DNA of 64,000 bases from an uncultured Bacteroidota bacterium (GTDB lineage Bacteria; Bacteroidota; Bacteroidia; Bacteroidales; P3). Position 1 is the stretch's first letter, and every line of letters starts with the position of its first letter. The position numbers and the translations under genes are program-made. This document shows, piece by piece, positions 10,501 through 17,852 of this stretch. Where the stretch lies: contig CACZUZ010000003.1 in the NCBI GenBank assembly GCA_902784465.1, positions 1 through 64,000 of the forward strand, written 5' to 3'. The notes under the pieces are model-generated. The model saw only the letters and a program-made list of their open reading frames with translations. It had not been told where the DNA came from and searched no databases.

Positions 10501-10914
10501 GCCGAAGGCATTGAGCTGCTCGCGGCAAGCAAGACCGGCAGGGCCGGCACCGATAATTGCCACGGTAGTCTTGTAAATCTTCACCTCGCGGGGTTGTTGC
10601 TCGACGACAGAGGGCATTTCAGCCTCTTCATGGGCAATCTGACGCACCTCGTGCACACCGTCAACAGGGGTGATGCAGATGCGGCGTACCTTGCCGTCCA
10701 CCAGCATTTCGCAGGCACCGCATTTGCCGATACCGCAGTTCAGACTGCGGTTGCGGCCCTTAAGACTATGGCTGTGGACTGGGAAACCAGCCTGATGGAG
10801 AGCAGCGGCTATCGTGTAGCCTTTAAGACCTTTTACAGGCTGGCCGTTGAACAAGAATTCGACAACCTCCGGCTGGGGGATGTCGAGAATAGGATGGGTT
10901 TCGATTCTGTTCAT
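7531..10914 (-). CDS. Five-module FAD/iron-sulfur oxidoreductase (HcnABC/sarcosine-oxidase-like fusion)
   Basis: The 1127-residue protein joins parts that are separate subunits in HcnABC-type and opine/amino-acid dehydrogenases. In order: a 2Fe-2S ferredoxin fold with Cys60, 65, 68 and 80; a pyridine-nucleotide/FAD domain with GAGPAG at 122-127; two cysteine clusters for 4Fe-4S centres at 462-475 and 496-506; a BFD-like 2Fe-2S domain with Cys653, 655, 689 and 694; and a DAO-type FAD domain with GGGIAG at 756-761. A cytoplasmic dehydrogenase passing electrons from an amine or amino acid to a quinone or ferredoxin pool is the natural inference; the substrate cannot be read. Residues about 570-617 are a lysine/glutamate/asparagine tandem repeat and 630-650 a second low-complexity stretch, both in the linker before the BFD domain. 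A promoter lies at 10944-10974. The giant surface gene follows after 60 bases. Confidence 0.85.
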   Translation of the reverse strand: MNRIETHPILDIPQPEVVEFLFNGQPVKGLKGYTIAAALHQAGFPVHSHSLKGRNRSLNCGIGKCGACEMLVDGKVRRICITPVDGVHEVRQIAHEEAEMPSVVEQQPREVKIYKTTVAIIGAGPAGLACREQLNAFGIDNLVIDSMNRIGGQFNMQTHQFFFFEREKRFGGMRGFDIAKTLAGDDASGILLNHTVWDLLEGRRVAIKNMATGEMAYVDAEHLVVATGAVPFMPTFENDDVPGVYTAAVFQKMMNQEHTLLGKRVLTVGAGNIGYLTSYQGMQAGATIKAIIEAMPREGGFPVQANRVRRLGIPIMTGYTLVRAIPNDDYSGIKGAVIAKCESFKAIPGTEQVIENIDIINICTGLTPDNQLLTKGREVFGHNVYGAGDAIRIGEGTSAVLRGKQVAYEVAQNLNIRYNYDEYLDISRQYIDSQQHPVRVLEKPNLPTPERMKLKPFVQTDCLFGFACNPCTFACPQGAITKPTTSSTPTVDYDKCIGCMQCVSGCPGLAIFGYDMQKNVCFLPIEYEAQEGAEVFLVDNNGKKIGEGVIEKILKKANKTNVARVKVTENGELKTEKKTENGEMKTENGELKTENGELKTENGELKTENGELKTENLTDIKGFILKERYSDKQIFGQSENPKIKKSENPTYVCHCEDISLDDVLAAVGDRKVISVDELKHITRMGMGPCRGKRCIQRARLALRARGIELTGDATPRAPLSNQITLGDLYNPHTKEVFVYTKPGNVRHEHVRVLIAGGGIAGSGLFRYFSEAGCNPVMINYSRGASWRNIGGGRPAFSNPDIADIAAHNREIFKSIQAVHNINFQPTTYVNLVHDDATYRSLDASRAWSDAYMVDRKDFKKEISPLWDDSKDTYSHALITRDCWQATPGRVIDYIRGIGVQNGGRYYEDCELLHVWRVGDKYFALVRDHEGQYIEYECDHFVNAMGWGAEKFIDQLDLNIGLYPVKHQAFITRRLPMMGKVTNGKQGPLDMIIDRRHYKGFSAVYGQQFGHTGQIIGCASPDTDAYEARQNIKYNSKEFLEIVSEVFAEWIPNLREVGFLAVWAGRYTEPRYVVDPEVGLLTGLRGHGFMLGQYLSKLYVDKYLGRPVPSYMDDLALSGKGLSENAFK
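8966..9025. repeat. GGATTTTC-type array within coding sequence
   Basis: On the plus strand this stretch reads as degenerate 8-bp units of the GGATTTTC/GGATTGTC kind. The same family fills intergenic DNA at 31270-31410 and 63792-63992. Here it is translated as residues about 630-650 of the oxidoreductase, just before the BFD-like CHC motif. Confidence 0.8.
9068..9214. repeat. 21-bp in-frame tandem repeat inside the oxidoreductase gene
   Basis: Four perfect copies of a 21-bp unit lie at 9081-9164, flanked by partial and variant copies. On the coding (minus) strand each copy encodes a KTENGEL-type heptapeptide, so the unit keeps frame and adds a charged flexible linker between the 4Fe-4S domain and the BFD-like domain. 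Perfect copies suggest recent slippage. Confidence 0.95.
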
Positions 10915-10943
10915 ATCGTTTTTGCTATTGAAAATTCAAATTG

Positions 10944-10974
10944 CAAAAATACGAACTTTCTCAGAAACTACAAT
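10944..10974 (-). promoter_or_regulatory. Bacteroidota-type promoter of the oxidoreductase gene
   Basis: On the minus strand ATTG (10974-10971) is followed after 19 bases by TATTTTTG (10951-10944), matching the TTTG-N19-TAnnTTTG consensus. Transcription would start near 10937, about 23 bases before the ATG at 10914. Confidence 0.75.
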
Positions 10975-11109
10975 CATTCTAGAGTAATTTTTTTTTTCAA
11001 ATCATATTTCATAGTCTCCGTAAGGCGGCGAAAAAACCATATTGTCGAAATGATTGCGTCATCGTCTATGCAGGTGAGGATGGGTGGATTAACAGCTCTC
11101 CCTAAACAA

Positions 11110-11117
11110 TAATTTTG
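11110..11117 (+). promoter_or_regulatory. Probable -7 element of the 11167 gene
   Basis: TAATTTTG matches TAnnTTTG and lies 50 bases before the ATG. I see no clear -33 element. Confidence 0.45.
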
Positions 11118-11166
11118 GGGTTACAACGTTATGGAGAACAACACAACACAAATTAAATAAAAGACC

Positions 11167-13578
11167 ATGAAGAAACTATTATTGATTTTAGCAGCAACGT
11201 TCCTGCTTTTAGGGGCTGTCCCCAGCGCTTCGGCGCAGTATGTCAATGTTGGCAGCGGAGATGACAATAATTCAGCCATCCCGCTCAACAATTACTACAA
11301 CCACAGCATCTCGCAGAGTATCTATCTCGCTTCAGAGATGGGTGGCAGTACCAACATTCATTCTATTTCGTACCAACACTTTGCGGATGCCAGCACCGAT
11401 TCCTGCTACCGCGATGTGAAGGTCTATCTGGCACACACCTCCAAGACATCGTTCAGTAATGACAATGACTGGGTCACATCGGTGGGCACGCTCGTTTACG
11501 ACGGACCTCTGTTTATACCCAACACCTCTTTCGACGAATGGGTCACCATCTTGTTCGACCAGTCGTTTGCCTACAATGGCACCAGCAACCTTGTTGTCAC
11601 CATCATTGACGATGCCGTGAGCGATTATGCCAACTACCACCAATACGAGAGTACAGAATACCCAACGCGCTTGTCTATGTATGCCTACAATGACGAGACG
11701 GCCTACAGTACCAGCACCTTCGGCAGCATAGCCAGCATTTCGGATAACTATGGATATTCCTATTACCGTCCCAACACGCGTTTCTTCACCTCCTCTTCGT
11801 CCTCGATGCAATTTATCGAGATTGGCACCCAGTCGGACAACACCACAAGCTTTCTGCCCACATATTGTTTTTACCAGAACACAGTATCACAGCAGATATA
11901 TATGAACAACGAGGTCGGCGGCGACGGTACTGCACTCTACGGCATCCAGTTCTATCACTTGTCGACGAGCAGCAGCAACGAGATAAACCGCCATATCAGG
12001 CTCTATGCCGACTGGAACGCTCAAAGCGAGTTCATAAGCAGTACGAATTGGGGTGACGTATGGTCCAGCTCACTTGTCTTCGAGGGTACCATAGTGCTCC
12101 CCGGCGGCGGCTCGGAAGGATGGTACACCATCTGGTTCGACCAGCCATACGTCTCGCAGAGTGGCAACAACCTTGTTATCGCGATGGATGCCGATGACGA
12201 CGACTATTCGTCAGGCCACTCTTTCCGCTGCCATGGCACCGACAACGATATGGCAATTTTTAAATATTCGGACGAACAGACCTACGATGCCACGGAAATG
12301 TACAATTCCGGTATTGAAGGCGCGACGACACCGTTGCGCAGCTCGGTGCGTTTCATCACCTCCCCATCACAGGCCTCGGAGCCTCTCTATGTCACCCTCA
12401 CCGCCCCGACGACAGGCCAGGCCAATGAATATGTCCAGGTCCAAGCAGACTATCCAGACGATGTGACGGGCTATGAATGGTATACAGAAGACCATTCCAG
12501 TTGGAACTATACCTCGGCTACAAGCGCAGAAGTCAAATGGAAGGTTGGCGGCACCTACAAGGTGCGTATCACCGTCTATCGCGGCAGCGAGATGGCTGCC
12601 GACAGTGCAATGATAACCATCAGCCCGTTCGAGCCGCAGACCACTGTGGAGTCCAATGCGCAATGGTATGGGTATATTACTTATACAGAAAACAAGAATT
12701 TGAATCACCATTTTTACAAGTTCGATATGCACCATCCGGAGCAGGCACAGTCAATTTCCGACAGTTTGGGCAATATTTTCAGTGTCGAATATGTCGACGG
12801 TATAGTGTATTTATTCAACAAAGATGATCATAAGATATACAAGACCTCATTTTCATCCACCAACCCGGTAATCAGTTCATTAGAGGAAGTGAGTTCTAAT
12901 TCCGATGAAGTTAACATCAAAGAGATGTCCTACAACTATGTTGACAACACATTGTACGCCATCGTCAGTCGCAATTTGGCAAGCATAGAACTTGCAACAG
13001 GCTCACTAACCATCATAGGCGCCTTGGAAAAAGATCTGCAGGGCTTTGCCATCAACAGCCAGGGCAAGGCATACGGCATCTCTCTCAACGACGGTATTTT
13101 GTACTCTGTCAACCTTGCCGACGCCACTTTGACACAGGTGGGTTCCACTGGGAAAGGATGCCAATATGTGCAGTCTATGGCTTTCGACCGAAATAACGGC
13201 GAACTTTTTTGGGCACAATATTCCACAAGTTCAGAAAACGGTTTATGCAAAGTCAATACCACTACGGGCCAAGCCGACATAATAGGCTTTATGGACAATG
13301 GTGCGATTGAGATGACGGGTCTCTTTATGGTTCCCGGAGTCCAGAGCATCCAGACCGCCAACAACGTAGAGGTGGATATCTATCCCAACCCCACCTCAGA
13401 CAAGGTTATAGTTGATGCTGCCGACCTGATGTATGTCGTTGTCCTCGACCTCAACGGCCGCGCCGTGATGACGTCTTATCAGTCCATTGTAGACCTCAGC
13501 GACCAGCCCACCGGCATATATATGTTGCGCATCGTCACAAGCGATGGCACCGTCCTCCGCAAGGTGGTGAAGAAGTAA
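11167..13578 (+). CDS. Secreted T9SS cargo protein with PKD-like and beta-propeller-like regions
   Basis: The 803-residue protein starts with a clear signal peptide ending in SASAQ. Two tandem copies of a beta domain follow (about residues 24-215 and 217-412), each containing a [SG]xNLV[VI]xxxD motif; the same domain appears once in the giant protein near 4160-3610. Residues about 415-490 resemble a PKD/Ig fold (motif VGGTYKVRITV). Residues about 495-725 consist of repeated strands with a GxAYG-type pattern, suggestive of a propeller. The C-terminus from about 730 is a type A T9SS sorting domain: DIYPNPTSDKV, LNGR, PTGIYMLRI, KVVKK. It should be exported by T9SS and anchored to the surface. 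No catalytic motif is visible; binding or adhesion is likely. Confidence 0.87.
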   Translation: MKKLLLILAATFLLLGAVPSASAQYVNVGSGDDNNSAIPLNNYYNHSISQSIYLASEMGGSTNIHSISYQHFADASTDSCYRDVKVYLAHTSKTSFSNDNDWVTSVGTLVYDGPLFIPNTSFDEWVTILFDQSFAYNGTSNLVVTIIDDAVSDYANYHQYESTEYPTRLSMYAYNDETAYSTSTFGSIASISDNYGYSYYRPNTRFFTSSSSSMQFIEIGTQSDNTTSFLPTYCFYQNTVSQQIYMNNEVGGDGTALYGIQFYHLSTSSSNEINRHIRLYADWNAQSEFISSTNWGDVWSSSLVFEGTIVLPGGGSEGWYTIWFDQPYVSQSGNNLVIAMDADDDDYSSGHSFRCHGTDNDMAIFKYSDEQTYDATEMYNSGIEGATTPLRSSVRFITSPSQASEPLYVTLTAPTTGQANEYVQVQADYPDDVTGYEWYTEDHSSWNYTSATSAEVKWKVGGTYKVRITVYRGSEMAADSAMITISPFEPQTTVESNAQWYGYITYTENKNLNHHFYKFDMHHPEQAQSISDSLGNIFSVEYVDGIVYLFNKDDHKIYKTSFSSTNPVISSLEEVSSNSDEVNIKEMSYNYVDNTLYAIVSRNLASIELATGSLTIIGALEKDLQGFAINSQGKAYGISLNDGILYSVNLADATLTQVGSTGKGCQYVQSMAFDRNNGELFWAQYSTSSENGLCKVNTTTGQADIIGFMDNGAIEMTGLFMVPGVQSIQTANNVEVDIYPNPTSDKVIVDAADLMYVVVLDLNGRAVMTSYQSIVDLSDQPTGIYMLRIVTSDGTVLRKVVKK

Positions 13579-13590
13579 ATAGTAAAACTG

Positions 13591-13866
13591 TCAGACGTGC
13601 GCCGCCGGGTCAGGCATACCCATATAGGCATACTCATAAATCATATCGCCGTTAGCCTCACGGGTTGTGCCGCCGGCAGGGGTGAAGCGTACACCGCCCT
13701 TGGCGTAGTAGCGGCAATACTGCATGCGCATGCCGATGGCTACGGCCCCACAGCCAGTGGTGGTAGAGTACCACGAATCGTGCCGTTGACGGCCGTGTCG
13801 TGGTGGTGCAGCAGGGCAAGATGACGCTGGAGATAGACTTGGCTTTTCCACCCCGTCGTCCTTCAT
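13591..13866 (-). pseudogene. Probable remnant of an unidentified gene
   Basis: A 91-codon open stretch whose last 50 codons look protein-like (GVRFTPAGGT, GDMIYEYAYMG) while the first part is proline/arginine-rich and looks out of frame. An alternative frame overlaps it upstream, as after a frameshift. I do not recognise the family, and it may be non-coding. Confidence 0.3.
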
Positions 13867-13905
13867 TCACTTCTTCAAACATCAGACCGGTACCACACCG
13901 CTTCG

Positions 13906-14091
13906 ATACCGAAAGCAATTATTGAGAAAAATACCGTAGCTGCAGAGCCATACAGAAAGGTGGCCAAGCTCACCAACGTCTCGGAAAGTACAGTGAAACG
14001 ACTGAAAAAAGAGGGGACAATGATGGACAAACCTTTGTATGCTTTCTTCGCATACTCTATGAAACCGGTCGCGCCACCGCTGCCAGTGTGA
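13906..14091 (+). pseudogene. Remnant of a recombinase-type helix-turn-helix tail
   Basis: A 61-codon frame without a credible start encodes EPYRKVAKLTNVSESTVKRL at about 13955-14005. This closely matches the tail encoded at 18873-19088 on the opposite strand (YPYRKVAKLCGVSESTVKRL). The motif is the C-terminal DNA-binding helix-turn-helix seen in small serine recombinases. The catalytic domain is absent, and the frame runs on into unrelated sequence to a stop at 14091. Confidence 0.55.
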
Positions 14092-14110
14092 GGATGGTGT
14101 GTTTCATAGG

Positions 14111-14323
14111 TTATCCGTTTGTTTTAATATAATCGTAGATATAATCAGGACTCTGCAGGTAGAGCCCGGTGTTTGTATTGATGAGCTTTTTGTAAATCGG
14201 CGAATTGTACACACGGCCGAAGGCTTGGCTGAGTGTCAGCCCTTCGTCGGCCTGCAGATAGGCCACTATCTGCTCCACATCGCTGTTGATGATGAATTGC
14301 AGCTGTTCTTCTGTGATGCTCAT
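14111..14323 (-). CDS. Small helical protein, third gene of the DUF3990 module
   Basis: Seventy residues, probably all helical, with no signal peptide or membrane segment. Its ATG overlaps the stop of the DUF3990 gene by four bases (14320-14323), so the two are translationally coupled. Acidic N-terminus, then a segment AFGRVYNSPIYKKL and a tyrosine-rich end. Its constant position behind a DUF3990 protein suggests a partner or neutralising role, but I cannot assign it to a named family with certainty. Confidence 0.65.
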   Translation of the reverse strand: MSITEEQLQFIINSDVEQIVAYLQADEGLTLSQAFGRVYNSPIYKKLINTNTGLYLQSPDYIYDYIKTNG

Positions 14324-14793
14324 ACGCGTTTCAATTGTTGGATGGCACGCTCGGTGCCAAAGAAATACTGGTTGTTGAGGTGCGAGAAGGTGAGCTCTTT
14401 GATTAGCGTCTCCATGGTTATCAGCCGTTGCATATACAGGTTCAGCTGGAACACAACCCCGTCGTCGGCCACGGGCCCGACAACTATGTCGTAATCATGT
14501 TTGCGGTCGCCATGCGCCATACGATTCATTAATATGAACTCCGCCCACTCCTGACTTACGCCGTCGAATATCTTGACTTTGACCTCCTGGCTGTCAATCA
14601 TGTGTTCGTCGAACTCGTATTCCTGCACGATGGGGTTTCCCGTTTCCTCGAACTCGCAGCGACGGACAGCCATGGCCTCGGCCTGACTGCGTATGTCTGT
14701 CAGGTAGAACCCTTGGCCGAAGTCCTTGTTGGGGCGGCATTTGGCAAGGTCTATCTTGTCGAAGTCGACGTTTGAACCATGATAGAGCCTCAT
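14320..14793 (-). CDS. DUF3990 family protein, putative ADP-ribosyltransferase-fold enzyme
   Basis: The 157 residues begin MRLYHGSN and continue with KDFGQGFYLT, the arrangement of the DUF3990 family: a YHGS-like entry strand, then a GxGFYLT strand. Both features resemble the NAD-binding H-Y-E type motifs of ADP-ribosyltransferase-fold proteins, in whose superfamily DUF3990 has been placed. The start ATG overlaps the stop of the upstream DUF3791 gene by four bases, and its own stop overlaps the next ATG, so the three genes form one tightly coupled unit. It has no export signal, so a cytoplasmic target is expected. A toxin or anti-phage effector role is inference from the fold and the gene arrangement. 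Confidence 0.75.
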   Translation of the reverse strand: MRLYHGSNVDFDKIDLAKCRPNKDFGQGFYLTDIRSQAEAMAVRRCEFEETGNPIVQEYEFDEHMIDSQEVKVKIFDGVSQEWAEFILMNRMAHGDRKHDYDIVVGPVADDGVVFQLNLYMQRLITMETLIKELTFSHLNNQYFFGTERAIQQLKRV

Positions 14794-14999
14794 GCCATCG
14801 TCCCTCCGTGACGTCGGCAGTAGGTGGCGAGGTCTGACAACGTGTCGTCAAGCGGCAGCAGGTGCTCGGCCTCGTAGTTCCTGTCAAGGAAATCAAACCC
14901 TTTGTAGGCATTCAGATAGTTGAACGCCATAGCCGCTGGCATGCCGTTGCGCTTCCCGAACTCCACAATGCAGAGGTTTATATATCTGATTTTATTCAT
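14790..14999 (-). CDS. DUF3791 family small protein, first gene of the DUF3990 module
   Basis: Sixty-nine residues with the DUF3791 pattern: an N-terminal helix (RYINLCIVEFGKRNG), a central ALxYLxAYKGFDFLDRNYEAEHLL-like segment, and a C-terminal ATYCRRHGG. DUF3791 genes are commonly found directly before DUF3990 genes, as here. The order (small protein first, coupled to the larger putative enzyme) resembles antitoxin-toxin operons. I see no clear TAnnTTTG promoter ahead of it. Codon use resembles the host rather than the AT-rich genes at 16437-18805. Confidence 0.7.
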   Translation of the reverse strand: MNKIRYINLCIVEFGKRNGMPAAMAFNYLNAYKGFDFLDRNYEAEHLLPLDDTLSDLATYCRRHGGTMA

Positions 15000-15249
15000 G
15001 CTTATATAACGCGATGGGACGGGAAATATTGTGTCGGGCGGGGTAGAGGAGAAAAATAAATTTGTGTGCGTCGATGCATGGGCCTATTTGCAAACGGAGT
15101 CGCGGGGTGAAGCCCCGCCCTTCCTCAAAGATACACGGCCTTTACGCATGGAATATTGGGAAATCACGGTTGTCTGGCAGATTAACGGGTTCTGTATGTT
15201 TGGATGACCAAAAAGTGAATAAAAAGAACCCACCTTATCTTGATCAAGT

Positions 15250-15381
15250 ATGAGATACGTGATAACTATGCTTTTTGCAATTGTCCTATTGACCAGTTGC
15301 GGTGGCAGAAAGATTGACTTTTTTTGTTGGAGATTTGAAGATTTTTATTATTTTTGCAGATTGAATATTGCAACGATATAA
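15250..15381 (+). pseudogene. Lipoprotein signal-peptide stub
   Basis: A 43-codon frame starting MRYVITMLFAIVLLTSCGG has a textbook lipobox (LTSC) but ends soon after in AT-rich DNA that also carries the DUF5674 promoter. It is probably the 5' remnant of a lipoprotein gene rather than a working peptide. Confidence 0.4.
15326..15356 (+). promoter_or_regulatory. Bacteroidota-type promoter of the DUF5674 pair
   Basis: GTTG at 15326-15329, then 19 bases, then TATTTTTG at 15349-15356. The predicted start of transcription lies about 30 bases before the ATG at 15393. Confidence 0.7.
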
Positions 15382-15392
15382 AGTCTTGAACC

Positions 15393-15734
15393 ATGCAAAT
15401 AATTGACCGTCCGACAGACAGAAAGATACTGACAGCCATGATGCCGAACTATTTTGGCGACATGGTGAAGGCTGTGGTGGATATTGCGCAAAAAAAGATA
15501 GGTGTGGATGCTGAACTGCATGCCGACATAGAGCAGGCGCTGCTGGCGCAGGGTTCGTCGCAGTACGACCTGTGGGGCATCAACCTGTATCCCGAGATGG
15601 ACGGTGAGGACTTCATTGAGTTTGACTCGTTGATTAACATTCGTCCGGGACAAGGCAACCGCAGTCGCGATGTGCAGGATGCCGACACACGGCAGAGGAT
15701 AATAGACACAGTAAACCATCTGCTGCCATGTTGA
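15393..15734 (+). CDS. DUF5674 family protein
   Basis: The 113-residue protein matches the DUF5674 pattern from memory: MVKAVVDI near the N-terminus, then ELHAD, LWGINLYP, DFIEFDSLINIRP and GNRSR, covering the whole length. No signal peptide or membrane segment is visible. The conserved acidic and arginine residues hint at an enzyme or nucleic-acid-binding protein, but the function is not known. The next gene overlaps its end by seven bases, so the two form an operon under the promoter at 15326-15356. Confidence 0.7.
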   Translation: MQIIDRPTDRKILTAMMPNYFGDMVKAVVDIAQKKIGVDAELHADIEQALLAQGSSQYDLWGINLYPEMDGEDFIEFDSLINIRPGQGNRSRDVQDADTRQRIIDTVNHLLPC

Positions 15735-16063
15735 CGATGGAGTTCCAACACAAGGATTTGGCCAATGGCCGGTGGGCGCAGATGTCGTTGGCCGAGCAGA
15801 TGCTGAACATCGGCAGCGAGGTGTCGCGTGCCAACCGCTGGAAGGCCAAAGGCAACGAGGAACAATGTCACCGTGCCGCCGACCGTGCATTGGAACTGGT
15901 GTCGCTGACCATCGATGCCAACAAGAACCGCGCCGGCCTGAAGGAACTGTGCCGCCTCTACGAGGTGATGGCCGATTACTACTACGGCAAGAACGCCTAT
16001 CAAACTGACCCCAATGCCTTACAGCGTTATTTCGATGTTTTTTATTCGGATAAAACGAAATAG
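15728..16063 (+). CDS. Small conserved helical protein paired with DUF5674
   Basis: The 111 residues include the segment EFQHKDLANGRWAQMSLAEQ, a central arginine-rich helix and a YYYGKNAY motif near the C-terminus. Proteins with this HKDLANGRW signature are small and cytoplasmic, and I recall them beside DUF5674 genes. Met4 (15737) is an alternative start that would remove the overlap with the upstream stop. Predicted to be mainly helical. No function is established; stable pairing of two small proteins would fit a two-component complex, possibly defence-related, but this is conjecture. Confidence 0.6.
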   Translation: MLTMEFQHKDLANGRWAQMSLAEQMLNIGSEVSRANRWKAKGNEEQCHRAADRALELVSLTIDANKNRAGLKELCRLYEVMADYYYGKNAYQTDPNALQRYFDVFYSDKTK

Positions 16064-16436
16064 AATATTTTTTGTATCTTTGAAGCAATAATTGAGATTT
16101 GGACTTTGTCTTAACTCAAACAAAACGTGATAAATACAAAGTTATATTATAGAAGCCGGAAATAAAACCAAAATAATGAGATAAAAACAGAATAGACAAC
16201 ATAGACATATATTGAGCTAACCGCCCATTATTCTCGCAGTAAGAATCTGGACAATTTTCACTATGCTACACAAGAAAGGGAAAAGTTCATGTTACCGTGA
16301 ACTTTTTCTTGTTTGTAGCATAGGTAGTCCAGAACCTCCACATAAACAAAAAAGTTTCACGGCTTTTTTATGCAAATCAGCATACTGAAGCCTAAACAGG
16401 TCAAGAGAAACATTACATTAAATAAAGGCTAAAAGT
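16064..16436. other. AT-rich intergenic stretch with a long hairpin
   Basis: Contains the 86-base inverted repeat at 16247-16332, listed separately, and otherwise AT-rich sequence without an open frame or a good TAnnTTTG promoter. The fall in GC begins here and continues through the acyltransferase pair. Confidence 0.6.
16247..16332. repeat. Long imperfect inverted repeat upstream of the MBOAT gene
   Basis: Nested arms pair: CTGGAC (16247) with GTCCAG (16327); CTATGCTACA (16261) with TGTAGCATAG (16314); CAAGAA with TTCTTG; AAAGTTCA with TGAACTTT around a loop TGTTACCG. A five-base bulge interrupts the inner stem. It is too long for an ordinary terminator and could be a transcript leader structure or a small non-autonomous mobile element. 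Confidence 0.75.
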
Positions 16437-17852
16437 ATGTTGTTCAATTCATTTGAATTTATAATATTCTTTCCAGTAGTTTGTGTTGTATACTTCCTAC
16501 TGAAGAATAATCGATGGCGAATTCCATTCCTGCTCATTGCTAGTTACTATTTCTATATGAACTGGAAGCCAGTGTATGCGCTGCTTATTATGACTTCTAC
16601 AATACTGACTTATAGTTGTGGTTTGCTCGTGGAGCGATATAACAATGATAAGCCGAAGAAGAAAACTTTTCTAGTAATCAGTTTGGCGTTGAATTTCACA
16701 ATATTGTTTCTTTTTAAGTATTTCAACTTCATTGGTCAAAGTATTACTACACTTTTTTCAATATGCGGTCTTGCTTGGTATATTCCTAATCTTGACGTTT
16801 TATTGCCAGTCGGCATCTCTTTCTACACATTCCAAGCTGTTGGTTATTCTGTTGATGTCTATCGGGGCACAATCAAAGCGGAGCATAACTTTATGACTTA
16901 TGCTCTTTTCGTATCATTTTTCCCACAATTAGTTGCTGGTCCCATTGAGCGAGCGAAAAATCTTTTACCTCAATTCCACGAGGAACACCAATTCCATTAT
17001 GACGATGCTGTGGACGGTATAAAACAAATGTTGTGGGGTTTTTTTATGAAGATATGTGTGGCAGATGTGCTAAGCGAATATGTAAACGCTGTGTTCAACA
17101 ATGTATCACAACACAATGGAACCAGTATGATAATAGCGGCAATATTCTTTACTTTTCAGATATATTGCGACTTTGGAGGCTATAGCAATATTGCCATCGG
17201 TGCAGCTCGTGTGATGGGATTTAGGCTGATGGAGAATTTCCATATTCCATACTTTTCTCTCAATGTAAAAGAATTTTGGAAGAGATGGCATATATCGCTC
17301 TCTTCTTGGTTTATGGACTATGTGTATATTCCACTTGGAGGAAATCGTTGCAAATATCCACGACACTTGCTAAATTTAATGATTACGTTCCTTGTAAGCG
17401 GACTTTGGCACGGTGCAAATTGGACCTTTGTTATCTGGGGCGGTCTACACGGAACATACCAAGTTATCGGAAATATTTGGCACAAATTTGTACATAAACC
17501 GGAATACAAAACAACCATATCTCGTCTAATAAGTATGTTGTTCTGTTTTACGATAGTATCTTTCGCTTGGATATTCTTCCGTGCCAATAATGTTAATGAT
17601 GCATTTATTATCATTGGCAAAATATTTTCCGATTGGGGACACCCATTTGTAGATAAATATGTGTTAGTTTATGGATTAACTGCACTATTCATTTTGATTT
17701 TCAAGGATGCCAAGGATAACTTCAAGTGGAACGTACATCTTATCCACTCAAAACACGCTGTTGTACGATACGTCTCTACGGTTATTCTTATTGTATATAT
17801 TCTATTGTTTGGTTCGTTTACAAGTGGTCAGTTCATATACTTTCAATTCTAA
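16437..17852 (+). CDS. MBOAT family O-acyltransferase (AlgI/DltB-like)
   Basis: The 471-residue polytopic membrane protein begins LFNSFEFIIFFPVV, typical of the AlgI/DltB group of membrane-bound O-acyltransferases. Both family histidines are present: His285 in WKRWHISLSSW and His325 in SGLWHGANWT. These enzymes pass acyl groups, usually acetyl, across the inner membrane to an extracytoplasmic partner that acetylates a polysaccharide. The next gene, five bases downstream, is an SGNH-like protein, the usual partner. The pair is clearly more AT-rich than its neighbours and stands alone without glycan-synthesis genes, which suggests recent acquisition as a polysaccharide-modification cassette. 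Confidence 0.9.
   Translation: MLFNSFEFIIFFPVVCVVYFLLKNNRWRIPFLLIASYYFYMNWKPVYALLIMTSTILTYSCGLLVERYNNDKPKKKTFLVISLALNFTILFLFKYFNFIGQSITTLFSICGLAWYIPNLDVLLPVGISFYTFQAVGYSVDVYRGTIKAEHNFMTYALFVSFFPQLVAGPIERAKNLLPQFHEEHQFHYDDAVDGIKQMLWGFFMKICVADVLSEYVNAVFNNVSQHNGTSMIIAAIFFTFQIYCDFGGYSNIAIGAARVMGFRLMENFHIPYFSLNVKEFWKRWHISLSSWFMDYVYIPLGGNRCKYPRHLLNLMITFLVSGLWHGANWTFVIWGGLHGTYQVIGNIWHKFVHKPEYKTTISRLISMLFCFTIVSFAWIFFRANNVNDAFIIIGKIFSDWGHPFVDKYVLVYGLTALFILIFKDAKDNFKWNVHLIHSKHAVVRYVSTVILIVYILLFGSFTSGQFIYFQF

Larger units (their letters stand above)
13579..14110. other. Degenerate intergenic stretch with gene remnants
   Basis: No intact gene is visible. It holds a minus-strand open fragment (13591-13866) and a plus-strand helix-turn-helix tail (13906-14091) of a recombinase-like protein, listed separately. 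The mixture of short broken frames suggests decay at the edge of an accessory region. Confidence 0.6.
15000..15392. other. Intergenic stretch between divergent accessory units
   Basis: Holds the upstream region of the DUF3791 module, a small GC hairpin (GGGG, TGAAG, CCCC; about 15105-15121), a lipoprotein-like stub (15250-15381) and the promoter for the DUF5674 gene. A frame of about 65 codons ending near 15212 is open but has no recognisable features, and I do not call it. Confidence 0.5.

Noticed and set aside
9607..11112. 501-codon plus-strand frame opposite the oxidoreductase
   Set aside because: It mirrors the oxidoreductase coding strand, has no recognisable motifs and runs past that gene's promoter.
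15000..15212. Open frame of about 65 codons before the lipoprotein stub
   Set aside because: No ATG in a good context and no recognisable protein features.
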